Source: Sulfolobus acidocaldarius SUSAZ
GTDB lineage: Archaea > Thermoproteota > Thermoprotei_A > Sulfolobales > Sulfolobaceae
NCBI GenBank assembly: GCA_000508305.1
Contig: CP006977.1
Location: 1,086,621 to 1,150,620, forward strand
Direction: 5' to 3'
Length of the DNA stretch: 64,000 nt
The notes under the pieces were generated by a model. That model worked only from the letters and a program-made list of their open reading frames with translations, did no database searches and had not been told where the DNA came from. The position numbers and the translations under genes are program-made. Positions 11,706 to 21,142 of this stretch are shown here, one piece after another (position 1 is the stretch's first letter; every line of letters begins with the position of its first letter).

Positions 11706-12212
11706 ATGCCATATGTTGATGTTGGAGCTAAAATTTGTAGACCAACTGAGTATCAAAAAGTAGAAAAAGGAGATATCATACTAGTATATCCTGCAACACT
11801 AAAGATAAACAAACAGTTAATACAATTTCCGCCTTTATCTGTAATATCAGAAAATTGTAAGAATTTAATTGAAAGCCCAAATTGGGTAGATGGATATATA
11901 GTTAAAGGGAATGAACGAATTGAATTTTTAGAAGGAAGAGACTTAATAAAAGGAGAAATCAAAGTCCATGAAAACTTACTTACAGCTTTCACTTTAAAGA
12001 AATTACTGCCTAAAGAGCTAGAGATAAAAATCCTTAAAATTAAGGTTAAAGCACAGCCCATAATCTCAGTTCAGGATGTTCCGTTAGTATACTTAGCTGG
12101 AAATTTAGTTATTATACCAAGTGTAGACTATAAGAAGTATTTGGAATTGTTCGCGTATTCTTTATATTATTATATATCATCATCAGCTGACGACAGAAAC
12201 ATATCCATTTGA
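11706..12212 (+). CDS. conserved hypothetical protein
   Basis: A 168-aa protein from ATG 11706 with an A/T-rich promoter region just upstream. There is no signal peptide or membrane segment. The N-terminal half is mostly beta ('[13 protein letters not shown]'), and the C-terminal part has a hydrophobic helix rich in Tyr ([12 protein letters not shown]). I do not recognise the family. The last 43 bases overlap the 3' end of the convergent XPB gene, so the final residues are written opposite XPB codons. Coding reality is supported by length, start context and position rather than by homology. Confidence 0.65.
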   Translation: MPYVDVGAKICRPTEYQKVEKGDIILVYPATLKINKQLIQFPPLSVISENCKNLIESPNWVDGYIVKGNERIEFLEGRDLIKGEIKVHENLLTAFTLKKLLPKELEIKILKIKVKAQPIISVQDVPLVYLAGNLVIIPSVDYKKYLELFAYSLYYYISSSADDRNISI

Positions 12213-13798
12213 GTCTCCTTGCGTTTTAATGCCTGATATTCTTCTGCAGTACCCCTAACCATTATTTCATAGAGCCTTGCCTTTTTATTAACACCGGGTC
12301 TTAGTAATCTACCTAATCTTTGAATAAACTGCCTTCTTGACCCAGTTCCAGTAACTATTATACCTACATTCGCATCAGGTATATCTAGTCCTTCGTCACC
12401 TACAGTGGTCAATACTAAAACTCCGCTCTTCATACTCTTAAAAATGTTAAGTATTCTTTCTCTTTCGCTCTTAGAAATTTTTCCTGTTATCAAAAGACCA
12501 TTAATAGCCCTAGCAATTTCTTCAGCCTGATCTACATATTGTGTAAATATTAAAATCTTATTACCTTTTTCATTCTCTACAATCTTCTTTACAGCGTCTA
12601 TTTTCTGTTTAGCAAGATTTACAAGTTTACGCATCTCGTTATATATCTTTAAGGCTTCTATAGCATCACTGTCACCTTTTTTTGCCAACATAAGCAGTTC
12701 TGAGACTTTTCTTGATTTAGAATATTTTTTAAATTTATTTAGTAGCTCGTTGTACATCATTCTTTCATCAATTGATAGTTGAACCTTTTCTTGAACAACT
12801 TCATATGGAGCTAAATAACCCTTCTCGATTAATTCCTGAGGAGATTTAAAATAAATTAAACCACCCATAAACTTAAAAAGTTCTTCATGCTTTCCATCAT
12901 CTCTATACGGAGTAGCCGATAAACCTAGTCTCTTGGTAGCTATAGAGTTAAGGGCTATTCTTTTAAATTTTTCAGCAGGTAAATGATGAGCCTCATCGAT
13001 AACCAGAACATCGAATTTGTATGAAAGTTCTTGAATATGCCTATATGCAGTCTGGTAAGTTGATATTGTTATAGGTCTAATCTCTTTTTTCTCTGAGTAG
13101 TATAGCCCAATCTTGCGTTTTTCTATATTGGTGAATCTTATGAAAGCATCTCTCCACTGTAACATCTGCTCCTTAGTGTATGTCACTATTAATGTACTTT
13201 GCTTAACAGCACATGCAGCACTTATACCAATTAAGGTTTTCCCTGCTCCTGTGGGGAGAGCTATTACACCTGACCCCTTTTCTAACCATTTTGACAGTGC
13301 TTCTTTTTGGTACTCTCTTAATTCACCTTTAAACTCTAAATCCAAAACATCGAATTGCAAATCCAATGGCTTAACTATCAATCCATTTTCTTCAAATCTT
13401 GATTTCAAGAAAACATAATAGTAAGGGAACGTTATAAAGATCTTCCTTGTTTTATCATATTTAATAATCTTTTGCTCATAATAATCTTTGATTAATTCCA
13501 TTAAATACACATGTGGTTTAATTATAAGTCCTTCAGAGTTTAATTCGAATTCTACGTCGTAAGAAGGCAAGTATTTTTTTAGACTTTCAAAATCCTCCTC
13601 TGAAAATTCAACTCCAATCTCTTCTAATATATTCTTTATATCAATTAATCTAATTCCATTTTTTATAGCACGATCCACATCTATTACAAAAATTGACCCA
13701 TTATTGGAATCTCTGCCTAAAAATCTACAAAATGTCAAGAGTTTTTTAAAAGTTTCATTATCTATCCATTGTTGAATGTAAAAAGTCTTCAAGGTCAT
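12170..13798 (-). CDS. xpb: XPB/Rad25-type DNA helicase
   Basis: A 542-aa SF2 helicase of the XPB family, 3'-5' translocase of nucleotide excision repair and transcription in eukaryotes; archaeal roles are less clear. Motifs: '[10 protein letters not shown]' Q-like motif near 159, Walker A 'LPTGAGKT' (181-188), DEAH (268-271), '[10 protein letters not shown]' carrying the RED-like element, '[14 protein letters not shown]' and motif VI '[10 protein letters not shown]'. The N-terminal 150 residues are the damage-recognition-like part. The Bax1 nuclease partner common in archaea is not adjacent. The start overlaps the upstream 125-aa gene by 41 bases, implying co-translation. Confidence 0.93.
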   Translation of the reverse strand: MTLKTFYIQQWIDNETFKKLLTFCRFLGRDSNNGSIFVIDVDRAIKNGIRLIDIKNILEEIGVEFSEEDFESLKKYLPSYDVEFELNSEGLIIKPHVYLMELIKDYYEQKIIKYDKTRKIFITFPYYYVFLKSRFEENGLIVKPLDLQFDVLDLEFKGELREYQKEALSKWLEKGSGVIALPTGAGKTLIGISAACAVKQSTLIVTYTKEQMLQWRDAFIRFTNIEKRKIGLYYSEKKEIRPITISTYQTAYRHIQELSYKFDVLVIDEAHHLPAEKFKRIALNSIATKRLGLSATPYRDDGKHEELFKFMGGLIYFKSPQELIEKGYLAPYEVVQEKVQLSIDERMMYNELLNKFKKYSKSRKVSELLMLAKKGDSDAIEALKIYNEMRKLVNLAKQKIDAVKKIVENEKGNKILIFTQYVDQAEEIARAINGLLITGKISKSERERILNIFKSMKSGVLVLTTVGDEGLDIPDANVGIIVTGTGSRRQFIQRLGRLLRPGVNKKARLYEIMVRGTAEEYQALKRKETQMDMFLSSADDDI

Positions 13799-14135
13799 CC
13801 TTTATCACTTCTACATAAATTACTTCAAGACCGTCACAATACTTTTTTATAAACTCATTGAAATTTAAGATTTGGTAAATAAAATAGGTATTATCTCCTG
13901 TATTAAATAAACAACATAACTTTAGATTTTCATCTTTAATTTCATTTTTAATGTACAAAAAAGTATAAATAATCTCGTCGTTAAAAGGATCTACGTAAAA
14001 AATAATTCCATAGCCATTAGACAAAGTGATACCTAGAATATCTTTTCCTAACTCCTCAGCTTCAGATAAACCTAATAATAGAGCCTCTTTAAAACCCTTT
14101 ATACTAACCTCTGATAAAAGCTCCCTTAGTTTCAC
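13758..14135 (-). CDS. small protein upstream of XPB, unknown function
   Basis: A 125-aa protein from GTG at 14133-14135, overlapping the XPB start by 41 bases. No motif recognised. It begins with an amphipathic helix ([20 protein letters not shown]), then strands typical of a small alpha/beta domain ([29 protein letters not shown]). The strong overlap and shared strand suggest a partner of XPB, but that rests on context only. It is too short to be Bax1. The gene is divergent from cutA. Confidence 0.65.
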   Translation of the reverse strand: MKLRELLSEVSIKGFKEALLLGLSEAEELGKDILGITLSNGYGIIFYVDPFNDEIIYTFLYIKNEIKDENLKLCCLFNTGDNTYFIYQILNFNEFIKKYCDGLEVIYVEVIKDDLEDFLHSTMDR

Positions 14136-14179
14136 AATTATTAACTATTTTATACCTTTGACTTATATGCTTAATTGAG

Positions 14180-14512
14180 ATGACTTACATACTTGTTCTA
14201 ACCACCACAAATACCATGGAGTCTGCTAACAAAATTGCAAAAACTTTAGTTGATGAGAGAGTAGCTGCTTGTGTAAATATAGTTCCTTATATTAAATCCT
14301 ATTATGTATGGGAAGGAAAGACTACTGCAGATGACGAGATTCTACTTTTGATTAAGAGCCATAGTAGCATGACACAAAAGTTAATACAAAGAATTAAGGA
14401 ACTTCATCCTTACAAGATACCCGAAATTATAATAATTAATTTTAATGAAGGGTTTGACAAATATTTAGATTGGATCAAAGAGAGCGTGACATTAGATGAA
14501 AATAAAGATTGA
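14180..14512 (+). CDS. cutA: CutA1-like trimeric protein
   Basis: A 110-aa member of the CutA1 family, trimeric ferredoxin-like proteins linked to divalent cation tolerance in E. coli; the physiological role in archaea is unsettled. Signature segments: 'VLTTTNTMESANKIAKTLVDE', 'RVAACVNIVPYIKSYYVWEG' and 'IKELHPYKIPEII'. It starts at ATG 14180 and overlaps the gatC start by 17 bases, heading a cutA-gatC-gatA operon. Confidence 0.93.
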   Translation: MTYILVLTTTNTMESANKIAKTLVDERVAACVNIVPYIKSYYVWEGKTTADDEILLLIKSHSSMTQKLIQRIKELHPYKIPEIIIINFNEGFDKYLDWIKESVTLDENKD

Positions 14513-14789
14513 TGAGAGTTATTTAAGTAAATTAGAGCAGTTAGCTCTTATTAGACTAAAAAATGAAGAAAAGGACAAAATTTCAAATGATTTGCAGAGG
14601 ATTATAGACTTCTTTGAAAAAATTAATGAGTTAGAATTAAAAGATGTAGAGCCTTTATTTCACCCTATTTCAAGCGGAAAATTAAGAAAAGACGAGCCTT
14701 TGAAACCATTAAACAGAGATGAAGCTTTACAGAATGTAAAAAGAAAGGAAAACGGATACATAGTCGGACCAAGAACTTACGGTGAGTAA
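14496..14789 (+). CDS. gatC: Asp/Glu-tRNA amidotransferase subunit C
   Basis: A 97-aa scaffold subunit of the GatCAB transamidosome, which converts misacylated Asp-tRNA(Asn) to Asn-tRNA(Asn) in archaea. Typical GatC layout: N-terminal helix '[13 protein letters not shown]', the conserved 'VEPLFHP' and a C-terminal '[12 protein letters not shown]'. It overlaps cutA upstream and gatA downstream (8 bases), so all three are translated as a block. No gatB is seen in this window; the 30.9 kb gene is gatE, not gatB. Confidence 0.92.
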   Translation: MKIKIDESYLSKLEQLALIRLKNEEKDKISNDLQRIIDFFEKINELELKDVEPLFHPISSGKLRKDEPLKPLNRDEALQNVKRKENGYIVGPRTYGE

Positions 14790-16221
14790 CTTGATTGAAG
14801 ATATAGTGGAAAGCCTAAAGAGCGGAAATTTGACTCCTGAGGATTACGTAGAAAAAACATATGAAAAAATAGAAAGAGTTGAAAAGCTAATACACAGCTT
14901 TATAACAATAAGAAATAGGCAGGAAATAATAGATGAAGTGAAGAAAAATATTAGTAAAAAATATGGGAAATTAGCAGGAATATTGATCGCGATCAAAGAT
15001 AACATTTCTACTTTAGGAATCAGAACCACATGTGCTTCTAAGATATTAGAGGACTATATTCCACCTTATGACGCAACAGTTATAGAGAAACTCAAAAGCG
15101 AGGGTGCAGTAATAATAGGAAAGACTAATATGGACGAGTTTGCAATGGGATCAACTACCGAAACAAGTTATTTTGGTCCCACAAAAAACCCATGGGATTT
15201 GGAAAGAACACCTGGAGGATCTTCCGGAGGAAGTGGCGCAGTTCTAGCTAGTGGAATTGTGGAATTAGCATTAGGTAGTGATACAGGAGGATCAATACGA
15301 GCTCCTGCAGCCTTTAACGGAGTATTTGGCTTGAAGCCCTCTTACGGAACAGTTAGTAGATATGGACTAATTGCATATGCAAACAGTTTAGAGCAAATAG
15401 GTCCTATGGCTAAAAATGCAGAAGACCTAGAATTATTATATGATGTTATAGCAGGTGAAGATTGGAGAGATGCTACTAGCATAAATATAAATAAAAATGA
15501 GTATAAACGTGACGGTTCATCTAAAGTTGATCTAAAGAACATTAAAATAGCTGTTCTTAAGGATATAGTCGAGGCTTCAGAAAAACCGGTAACATCAGCG
15601 TTCAATGAGATATTAGATAAACTCGTTTCAGAAGGAGTATCAATAGATTACATAGAATTTAAATTGGCAGAGTATGCATTACCAGCATATTATATTATTG
15701 CAATGTCGGAAGCTAGCTCTAATCTAGCTAGATTCGATGGAGTTAGGTATGGATATAGCGCACATCATGATGGAATTTGGAAAGATACTTATGGAAAAAA
15801 TAGAGGAGAAGGATTTGGAATAGAGGTTAAAAGAAGAATTATGCTTGGTAGCTTCATCTTAAGTGCAGGATATTATGAACAATATTATATTAAGGCATTG
15901 AAAGTGAGAAGGTTGATAAAAGATGAGATAGATAGAATCCTAAAGCAATATGACTTCATTGCGTCACCAACAATGCCAATAATTCCTCCAAAATTAGGAG
16001 AAGTAGTAGGAGATCCACTAAAAATGTACGCAATGGATCTTAACACCGTTATAGCAAATTTGGCTGGTGTACCTGCTCTATCACAACCTATAGGATTTTA
16101 CAATAATCTACCAATAGGTTTGCAGTTGATGGGTAGTTATCTGTCAGACTATAGATTGATAAACATTTCTAAAAACATAGAAAAAATATCTAAATATTAC
16201 AATTTAACAGCTAATATTTAA
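14782..16221 (+). CDS. gatA: Asp/Glu-tRNA amidotransferase subunit A
   Basis: A 479-aa glutaminase subunit of GatCAB; it releases ammonia from glutamine for transfer to the misacylated tRNA. An amidase-signature enzyme with the full Ser-cisSer-Lys triad: Lys72 ('AIKDNI'), Ser147 ('PGGSSGGS') and Ser171 ('GSDTGGSIR'), spaced 75 and 24 residues as in the family. The start is GTG at 14782, overlapping gatC. It ends 45 bases before taw1. Confidence 0.96.
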   Translation: MSNLIEDIVESLKSGNLTPEDYVEKTYEKIERVEKLIHSFITIRNRQEIIDEVKKNISKKYGKLAGILIAIKDNISTLGIRTTCASKILEDYIPPYDATVIEKLKSEGAVIIGKTNMDEFAMGSTTETSYFGPTKNPWDLERTPGGSSGGSGAVLASGIVELALGSDTGGSIRAPAAFNGVFGLKPSYGTVSRYGLIAYANSLEQIGPMAKNAEDLELLYDVIAGEDWRDATSININKNEYKRDGSSKVDLKNIKIAVLKDIVEASEKPVTSAFNEILDKLVSEGVSIDYIEFKLAEYALPAYYIIAMSEASSNLARFDGVRYGYSAHHDGIWKDTYGKNRGEGFGIEVKRRIMLGSFILSAGYYEQYYIKALKVRRLIKDEIDRILKQYDFIASPTMPIIPPKLGEVVGDPLKMYAMDLNTVIANLAGVPALSQPIGFYNNLPIGLQLMGSYLSDYRLINISKNIEKISKYYNLTANI

Positions 16222-16266
16222 AGCGCCTACATAAAGCTTTTTTACTTAACTAAATAGTTTTTACTG

Positions 16267-17343
16267 ATGGAAGGACAATTAAAGATAGATACGTTTAGCA
16301 TAATTATGAAAGAGCTGGAGAAGGAGAAATATCATGTAGTGGGAAGCCACAGCGTGTATAAAAAATGTCATTGGACTCATGAAGCTTTGACTACTGGTAG
16401 ATACTGCTATAAGGGTAAGTTCTATGGTATAGAAAGCCATAGATGTGTACAAATGTCTCCCTCTGCTGCATGGTGCTGGTTCAGATGTATACACTGCTGG
16501 AGATTGGAGCCTGAGGATATAGGTATTGAGTGGGACGAGACTAAAATTCCGATAGAGGATGAACCTGAAATTATTGTGGAGAGATCAATAGAGGAACATA
16601 AGAGGGCAGTTTCAGGATACTTTGGAAGAAACGGTGTTCCTAAAAATAAAGTTATAGATGCGTCTATGCCAAGACACGTAGCAATTAGCCTTACAGGAGA
16701 ACCTACTTTATACAATAGAATTGGAGAGCTAATTAAAGAGTATCATAGGAAAGGATTAACTACATTTCTGGTCACAAGTGGTGTAAGACCTGATATATTG
16801 GCAAGCTTGGAGGAGGAACCAACACAGCTTTTTGTATCCATACAGGCACCAAACTATAAAAAACATAAGATAATGAATAGACCTATAGTTCCTAATTCAT
16901 GGGAACTGTTCTTAGAGACCCTAAAAATCCTTCCAAGTTTCAGCTCTCCAACAGTAATTAGAATGACAATGATAAAAGGGTATAACATGAGTGAGGAAGA
17001 TGCAAAAGATTTTGCAAAACTTATTGAACTATCACAACCCACTTACATAGAAGTAAAATCTTATATGCATGTAGGACCCTCCACATATAGATTAACGAAG
17101 GATGCTATGCCAAAACATAATGAAATCAGAGAGTTTTCTAAAATCTTAGCTAATTACACGGGTTATAAGATAATATCAGAACATGTTCCTAGTAGAATAC
17201 TTTTACTGAGCAGGCTTGATAAACCAATCCAAATAGGAAATGCATGGTCAGAGAAGTGGAATTGGAGCACAAAGGACACAGAAGATGATATGAATGGAGA
17301 ATATAAGGAAGCAGAAGAAAGTTGTACGGAGGGTGGAATTTGA
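16267..17343 (+). CDS. taw1: tRNA 4-demethylwyosine synthase Taw1
   Basis: A 358-aa radical SAM enzyme that condenses pyruvate with N1-methylguanosine-37 of tRNA(Phe), forming the tricyclic wyosine core. The radical SAM motif CxxxCxxC is C70, C74 and C77. Three upstream cysteines, C34, C47 and C60, are spaced 13 and 13, the same spacing as the second iron-sulfur cluster of methanogen Taw1. '[10 protein letters not shown]' follows. ATG at 16267 is used; ATG at 16306 ([10 protein letters not shown]) is an alternative. An A/T-rich promoter-like stretch lies in the 45-base gap after gatA. Confidence 0.94.
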   Translation: MEGQLKIDTFSIIMKELEKEKYHVVGSHSVYKKCHWTHEALTTGRYCYKGKFYGIESHRCVQMSPSAAWCWFRCIHCWRLEPEDIGIEWDETKIPIEDEPEIIVERSIEEHKRAVSGYFGRNGVPKNKVIDASMPRHVAISLTGEPTLYNRIGELIKEYHRKGLTTFLVTSGVRPDILASLEEEPTQLFVSIQAPNYKKHKIMNRPIVPNSWELFLETLKILPSFSSPTVIRMTMIKGYNMSEEDAKDFAKLIELSQPTYIEVKSYMHVGPSTYRLTKDAMPKHNEIREFSKILANYTGYKIISEHVPSRILLLSRLDKPIQIGNAWSEKWNWSTKDTEDDMNGEYKEAEESCTEGGI

Positions 17344-17367
17344 AAAGCCCAAATTACTTGTGAAAAT

Positions 17368-17997
17368 ATATTAATTTTAAATTATACTATAAACAAAATA
17401 ATTGTACAATCCGAGGTTGCAAAGAGTCTAGGTATTTCACAACAGACGGTATCAAGAAAACTAAAGGAGTTAGAGGATAGTGGAATAATAACCAGAACAT
17501 TACTTAAAGAAGGCGAATTGATAAAACTAACAGATGAGGGAGAAAAAATGCTTAGAGAATGTGCAGAATCTTTAGTAGACTTATTTGCAAAAAACAGGAT
17601 AGTAAAAATAAAGGCAAAAGTCACTTCAGGACTTGGTGAGGGCAGAATATTTGTATCCCTTCCATATTACATGGAGGCATTCAATAAGTTTCTAGGATTT
17701 CAGCCTTATCCTGGCACATTAAATGCCGTAATATACGATAGAATATCTATGGAGAACAGGCTTCTTTTAGATCTAAGTAGGGGTATTTTAATACCAGAGC
17801 ATAAGGAACCAAATAGAGTTTTAGGGAGCGTTAAAGCATTTCCAGCATCCATAAATTCAGTTTCTCCTGTTGCTGTTGTAATCCCAACTAGAACCACACA
17901 CCCAAAGAGTGTTGTAGAATTATTATCTCCTCATAAACTTAGAGAGAAACTAGAAATAGAAGATGGAGACGAAATAGAAATAGAAGTTTATTTATGA
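17368..17997 (+). CDS. ribK: CTP-dependent riboflavin kinase with N-terminal winged helix; non-standard start
   Basis: The archaeal riboflavin kinase (DUF120) domain begins near 17590: 'SGLGEGRIFVSLPYYM', 'GFQPYPGTLN', 'PTRTTHPKSVVE'. It makes FMN with CTP. Upstream in the same frame the sequence encodes an unmistakable winged helix ('SEVAKSLGISQQTVSRKLKELE' around 17410-17475), yet no ATG, GTG or TTG occurs in frame between the stop at 17341-17343 and TTG 17518, which would delete the HTH. I place the start provisionally at ATA 17368, preceded by GTGA; ATT 17374 is equally possible. The exact start is therefore uncertain; the frame is not. Confidence 0.8.
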   Translation: MLILNYTINKIIVQSEVAKSLGISQQTVSRKLKELEDSGIITRTLLKEGELIKLTDEGEKMLRECAESLVDLFAKNRIVKIKAKVTSGLGEGRIFVSLPYYMEAFNKFLGFQPYPGTLNAVIYDRISMENRLLLDLSRGILIPEHKEPNRVLGSVKAFPASINSVSPVAVVIPTRTTHPKSVVELLSPHKLREKLEIEDGDEIEIEVYL

Positions 17998-17999
17998 TA

Positions 18000-18686
18000 T
18001 TAAGTTGAATTACAATATCTTTTTAGTACCTCGTTTATTATTGATGATGTACTTGAATGAGCCCAATTATTTATCCTTGACGGTATTCTAACTATCTTTT
18101 CAACTATAACACCTCTATTCTTAAGATCATCAATAAGTTTTTGTTCATCAACCTTTTGATCTGGTCCTAAAACTATAATATTTGGTTTAACTCTTTCCAC
18201 ACTCTTTAGAAAATCTTTTTCATCCCCTAGAAACGCATCATATACGTATTTTACACTTTTAATAACTTCTAGTCGCTGATTCTCGTCATTTATTGGCTTT
18301 CTTCCCTTTATCTTTTCACTGTTTTTATCCCTCGCAACTGCAACATATACTCTACCATATTTAGACGCTTCACGTAGGAAAGCTATGTGTCCAGGATGCA
18401 AAATATCGAAAGTACCGGCTACAAATACCCTCTTAGATACTTGTCTCTCAATGTCTAGCTTCTCCATTTCGATTATCGCATCAAGTAAACCCTCTGCATA
18501 AACCACATCTACCAATGCAGTTACTTTATCATTAAGATTAAGATAATACTTAGCATCTTCAACATATAGCTTTGCTAAGTTATATATTTTTTCATATTTC
18601 TGTATGATTTCTGGCGGTATCTTAGATAGTCTATCCTCCATTCCTTGTATATATCTCCTCACTCTATCAGCTATTTCATCAACCAT
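18000..18686 (-). CDS. ribL: DUF357-nucleotidyltransferase fusion, probable FAD synthase
   Basis: 228 aa: an N-terminal helical domain (residues 1-85, DUF357-like) followed by a cytidylyltransferase-fold domain starting '[19 protein letters not shown]' with the HxGH motif, then '[14 protein letters not shown]' and '[12 protein letters not shown]', close to methanogen RibL, which adenylylates FMN to FAD. The gene ends 2 bases from the ribK stop, tail to tail, so the two steps from riboflavin to FAD sit side by side. It overlaps dphB by 16 bases. The FAD synthase assignment is by similarity; another nucleotidyl acceptor is possible. Confidence 0.82.
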   Translation of the reverse strand: MVDEIADRVRRYIQGMEDRLSKIPPEIIQKYEKIYNLAKLYVEDAKYYLNLNDKVTALVDVVYAEGLLDAIIEMEKLDIERQVSKRVFVAGTFDILHPGHIAFLREASKYGRVYVAVARDKNSEKIKGRKPINDENQRLEVIKSVKYVYDAFLGDEKDFLKSVERVKPNIIVLGPDQKVDEQKLIDDLKNRGVIVEKIVRIPSRINNWAHSSTSSIINEVLKRYCNST

Positions 18687-19426
18687 TTTAGACCCTCTAT
18701 CTCCATATAATGTAAGGATTTTGAAGGAAATATTATTATATGTGGTGGGGACTTTAGATTGTATTTTGCTATTTCCTTAATTTTAAGGCTGACTATTTCT
18801 TCATCATCACATCCTAGATGTTGACCTATTATGATAAGTGAATCTTCATTAATTATCCTCTGTTCTTCAATCTTTTCCATTTGTAAAAGCAATGAAACTG
18901 CATCCGTCGCACTCATATTAGGTTCTAAATAAAATATAGTATGAAGATTTCTTTCCAAGTTTTCCTTTAATACTTTGTAAGGAGTTGTGTCAATTTTGCC
19001 ATAATCTGTGGGTGATATTATAGTTACCGACTTACCAAATTTGTACGACGATAACATGCTTTTCGAAATAATATAGCAATGAACTGAAACTCCAGGAATT
19101 ATACTTACCTGATGACCTTTAGTTCTAGCCTCAGTAACTAAACTTATATGAGTTGTAGCTATCATTGGATCACCTATAACTGCAATTCCTACACTCTTAC
19201 CCTGGTCTAACAATTCTAATATTTTCTTGTAGTTATTTTCTATGAAATCTCTGCCAACTGGTATAGGATTTATACCTAATTGATGTAATTTACTCATTAG
19301 ATCGCCACAAGTTAATGAAGTGTAAGTATCTGCATAGACAATGTCTGAGGTTCTTAGTTCATTCAATGCTATTTCCGTGATGAATTTATATGATAACCCT
19401 AAACCTATGAGCTTAAGTACACCCAC
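18671..19426 (-). CDS. dphB: diphthine synthase
   Basis: A 251-aa SAM-dependent methyltransferase of diphthamide biosynthesis on elongation factor 2. Tetrapyrrole-methylase fold with '[10 protein letters not shown]', '[15 protein letters not shown]' and '[13 protein letters not shown]', diagnostic of Dph5/DphB. Start GTG at 19424-19426. Length is normal. It is in an operon with the nucleotidyltransferase downstream and divergent from the phosphoesterase gene 46 bases away; that short gap holds A/T-rich promoter-like sequence for both. Confidence 0.94.
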   Translation of the reverse strand: MGVLKLIGLGLSYKFITEIALNELRTSDIVYADTYTSLTCGDLMSKLHQLGINPIPVGRDFIENNYKKILELLDQGKSVGIAVIGDPMIATTHISLVTEARTKGHQVSIIPGVSVHCYIISKSMLSSYKFGKSVTIISPTDYGKIDTTPYKVLKENLERNLHTIFYLEPNMSATDAVSLLLQMEKIEEQRIINEDSLIIIGQHLGCDDEEIVSLKIKEIAKYNLKSPPHIIIFPSKSLHYMEIEGLKWLMK

Positions 19427-19472
19427 TTGTTAATACGGAAATTTATAAGATATAAGATTTTAGTAATACCAG

Positions 19473-20237
19473 ATGATAAGTATATTTAATGATATTTACA
19501 TAGCTGAAGATTTACCTGTACTTTATATTAAGCCACTTAATGCTGTAGTATTATCTGATGTTCACATAGGCTTTGAGCAGGAAATGGCTAATAAGGGAAT
19601 ATACATACCAAAGGTTCAGAAAAAAAGGTTCCTTACGATATATAGAAAAGCCTTAGACTATTTTAAAACAAATAAACTAATTATTAATGGGGATTTCAAG
19701 CACACATTTAATAAGATAACCAAACAAGAAAGAGATGAATTAACGGAAATTCTTACTGAATTAAACGAGAACAAAATAGAAGTTAAAATAGTAAAGGGTA
19801 ATCATGACAATTATATTTCAGCAGTAACAGAAAAATTCAGTAATGTGGAATTAGTTGAAGATATTAACGTTAATGATATATCAATATTTCATGGGCATAA
19901 GAGAATTGACGTGCAAGAGAATGAAAATAAAGTATATATTATAGGTCATGAGCATCCACGACTAAGTATAAAAGATAGACTAGGATTTGCAAGAAAGTTA
20001 CAATGTTTCCTTAAAGTACCATTGAGAAACAACAGTACAGTTATAGTTTTGCCCGCTACAGGTACCTATCAGTCAGGTAATGATGTTACCTTATCTCACT
20101 CCACCTATATGTCCCATATTATGAGAGAACATTCTATTTTGGAAAAAGCACGACCTTACGTAATAGTGGAAGGACAAGGTATTATGGAGTTTCCAGAACT
20201 AGGATTACTTAAAGATATTATTCACTCAATGGTTTAA
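19473..20237 (+). CDS. metallophosphoesterase of the calcineurin-like fold
   Basis: A 254-aa enzyme with the five phosphoesterase motifs: 'VVLSDVHIG' (DxH), 'LIINGDFKH' (GDxxH-like), 'VKGNHDN' (GNHD), 'SIFHGHK' and 'IGHEHP' (GHxH). The metal ligands are complete, so it should be active on a phosphoester, but the substrate is unknown. Family members in other archaea are often encoded beside Lhr helicases; here the Lhr-like gene is 13 kb away. ATG start at 19473, about 115 bases (with two TATA boxes) before tbp begins. Confidence 0.88.
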   Translation: MISIFNDIYIAEDLPVLYIKPLNAVVLSDVHIGFEQEMANKGIYIPKVQKKRFLTIYRKALDYFKTNKLIINGDFKHTFNKITKQERDELTEILTELNENKIEVKIVKGNHDNYISAVTEKFSNVELVEDINVNDISIFHGHKRIDVQENENKVYIIGHEHPRLSIKDRLGFARKLQCFLKVPLRNNSTVIVLPATGTYQSGNDVTLSHSTYMSHIMREHSILEKARPYVIVEGQGIMEFPELGLLKDIIHSMV

Positions 20238-20248
20238 GAGAAAGTAGC

Positions 20249-20291
20249 TATTTATAAATATAGGTTTTATAAATATTGAGTAAGGTGATAT
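20249..20291 (+). promoter_or_regulatory. tbp promoter and ribosome-binding site
   Basis: Two TATA-like elements in tandem: TTTATAAATA at 20251-20260 and TTTTATAAATA at 20265-20275. Initiation from the first would leave a leader of about 12 bases containing AAGGTGATAT (20282-20291), whose GGTGAT matches the archaeal anti-Shine-Dalgarno sequence. An in-frame TGA at 20286-20288 bounds the start of tbp to the right of this site. Confidence 0.65.
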
Positions 20292-20885
20292 ATTATACCT
20301 GATGAGATCCCGTATAAAGCAGTCGTAAATATAGAGAATATCGTTGCCACAGTGACTTTGGATCAAACATTGGATTTATATGCGATGGAAAGAAGCGTAC
20401 CAAACGTGGAATATGATCCTGATCAATTTCCAGGATTAATATTTAGGCTTGAATCTCCCAAGATAACCTCATTAATATTTAAATCAGGAAAAATGGTCGT
20501 TACCGGAGCTAAAAGTACAGATGAGCTAATAAAGGCTGTAAAACGAATTATAAAAACCCTTAAAAAATATGGAATGCAACTAACAGGAAAACCTAAGATA
20601 CAAATACAGAACATAGTCGCATCAGCCAATCTGCATGTTATAGTTAACCTTGATAAAGCAGCATTCTTACTAGAGAATAACATGTACGAACCAGAGCAGT
20701 TCCCAGGTTTAATATATAGAATGGATGAACCCAGAGTTGTTCTATTAATTTTTAGCAGTGGTAAAATGGTTATTACAGGAGCTAAGAGAGAAGATGAAGT
20801 TCATAAGGCTGTTAAAAAAATATTCGATAAACTGGTAGAGTTAGATTGTGTAAAGCCCGTTGAAGAAGAAGAGTTAGAATTTTAA
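20292..20885 (+). CDS. tbp: TATA-box-binding protein, ATT start
   Basis: General transcription factor TBP; binds the promoter TATA element and recruits TFB and RNA polymerase. It has the two direct repeats of the TBP saddle ('[13 protein letters not shown]'...'[16 protein letters not shown]'; '[14 protein letters not shown]'...'[14 protein letters not shown]') and an acidic C-terminal tail. The frame is closed by TGA at 20286-20288 and has no ATG, GTG or TTG before GTG 20352, which would remove the first conserved strand (residues [12 protein letters not shown]). Translation therefore most likely begins at ATT 20292 ([11 protein letters not shown]), behind GGTGAT; 197 aa, the normal size. Confidence 0.93.
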   Translation: MIPDEIPYKAVVNIENIVATVTLDQTLDLYAMERSVPNVEYDPDQFPGLIFRLESPKITSLIFKSGKMVVTGAKSTDELIKAVKRIIKTLKKYGMQLTGKPKIQIQNIVASANLHVIVNLDKAAFLLENNMYEPEQFPGLIYRMDEPRVVLLIFSSGKMVITGAKREDEVHKAVKKIFDKLVELDCVKPVEEEELEF

Positions 20886-20914
20886 GATTGAATTCGTAAT
20901 AAACGTGATTGAGT

Positions 20915-21142
20915 ATGCTTAAACATCAGAAATACGTGTACGTTGATATTGGAGATCAGAAAAAATTTTTGAAAATTAGATTCCTGAAATCCAGGAGTGA
21001 AAATAACAATCCTGAGGCGTATGTAATATTAGACAAAATATCAATTAAATTACCTAGAAACGCTAAAGTAATAAAATATGACGATTTACCTGCAGAAGTA
21101 AAGGATAAATTAAAACTTAAGCTTTCTTCTTCTAAGAAGTAG
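20915..21142 (+). CDS. small conserved protein after tbp
   Basis: A 75-aa basic protein from ATG 20915 with GTGAT 5 to 10 bases upstream; TTG at 20909 is less likely. It begins 'MLKHQKYVYVDIGDQKKF' and has a strand-rich body ('EAYVILDKISIKLPRNAKV') with a Lys/Ser C-terminal tail. No family recognised. The 29-base gap suggests cotranscription with tbp. The 3' end overlaps the convergent DUF373 gene by 11 bases. Confidence 0.65.
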   Translation: MLKHQKYVYVDIGDQKKFLKIRFLKSRSENNNPEAYVILDKISIKLPRNAKVIKYDDLPAEVKDKLKLKLSSSKK

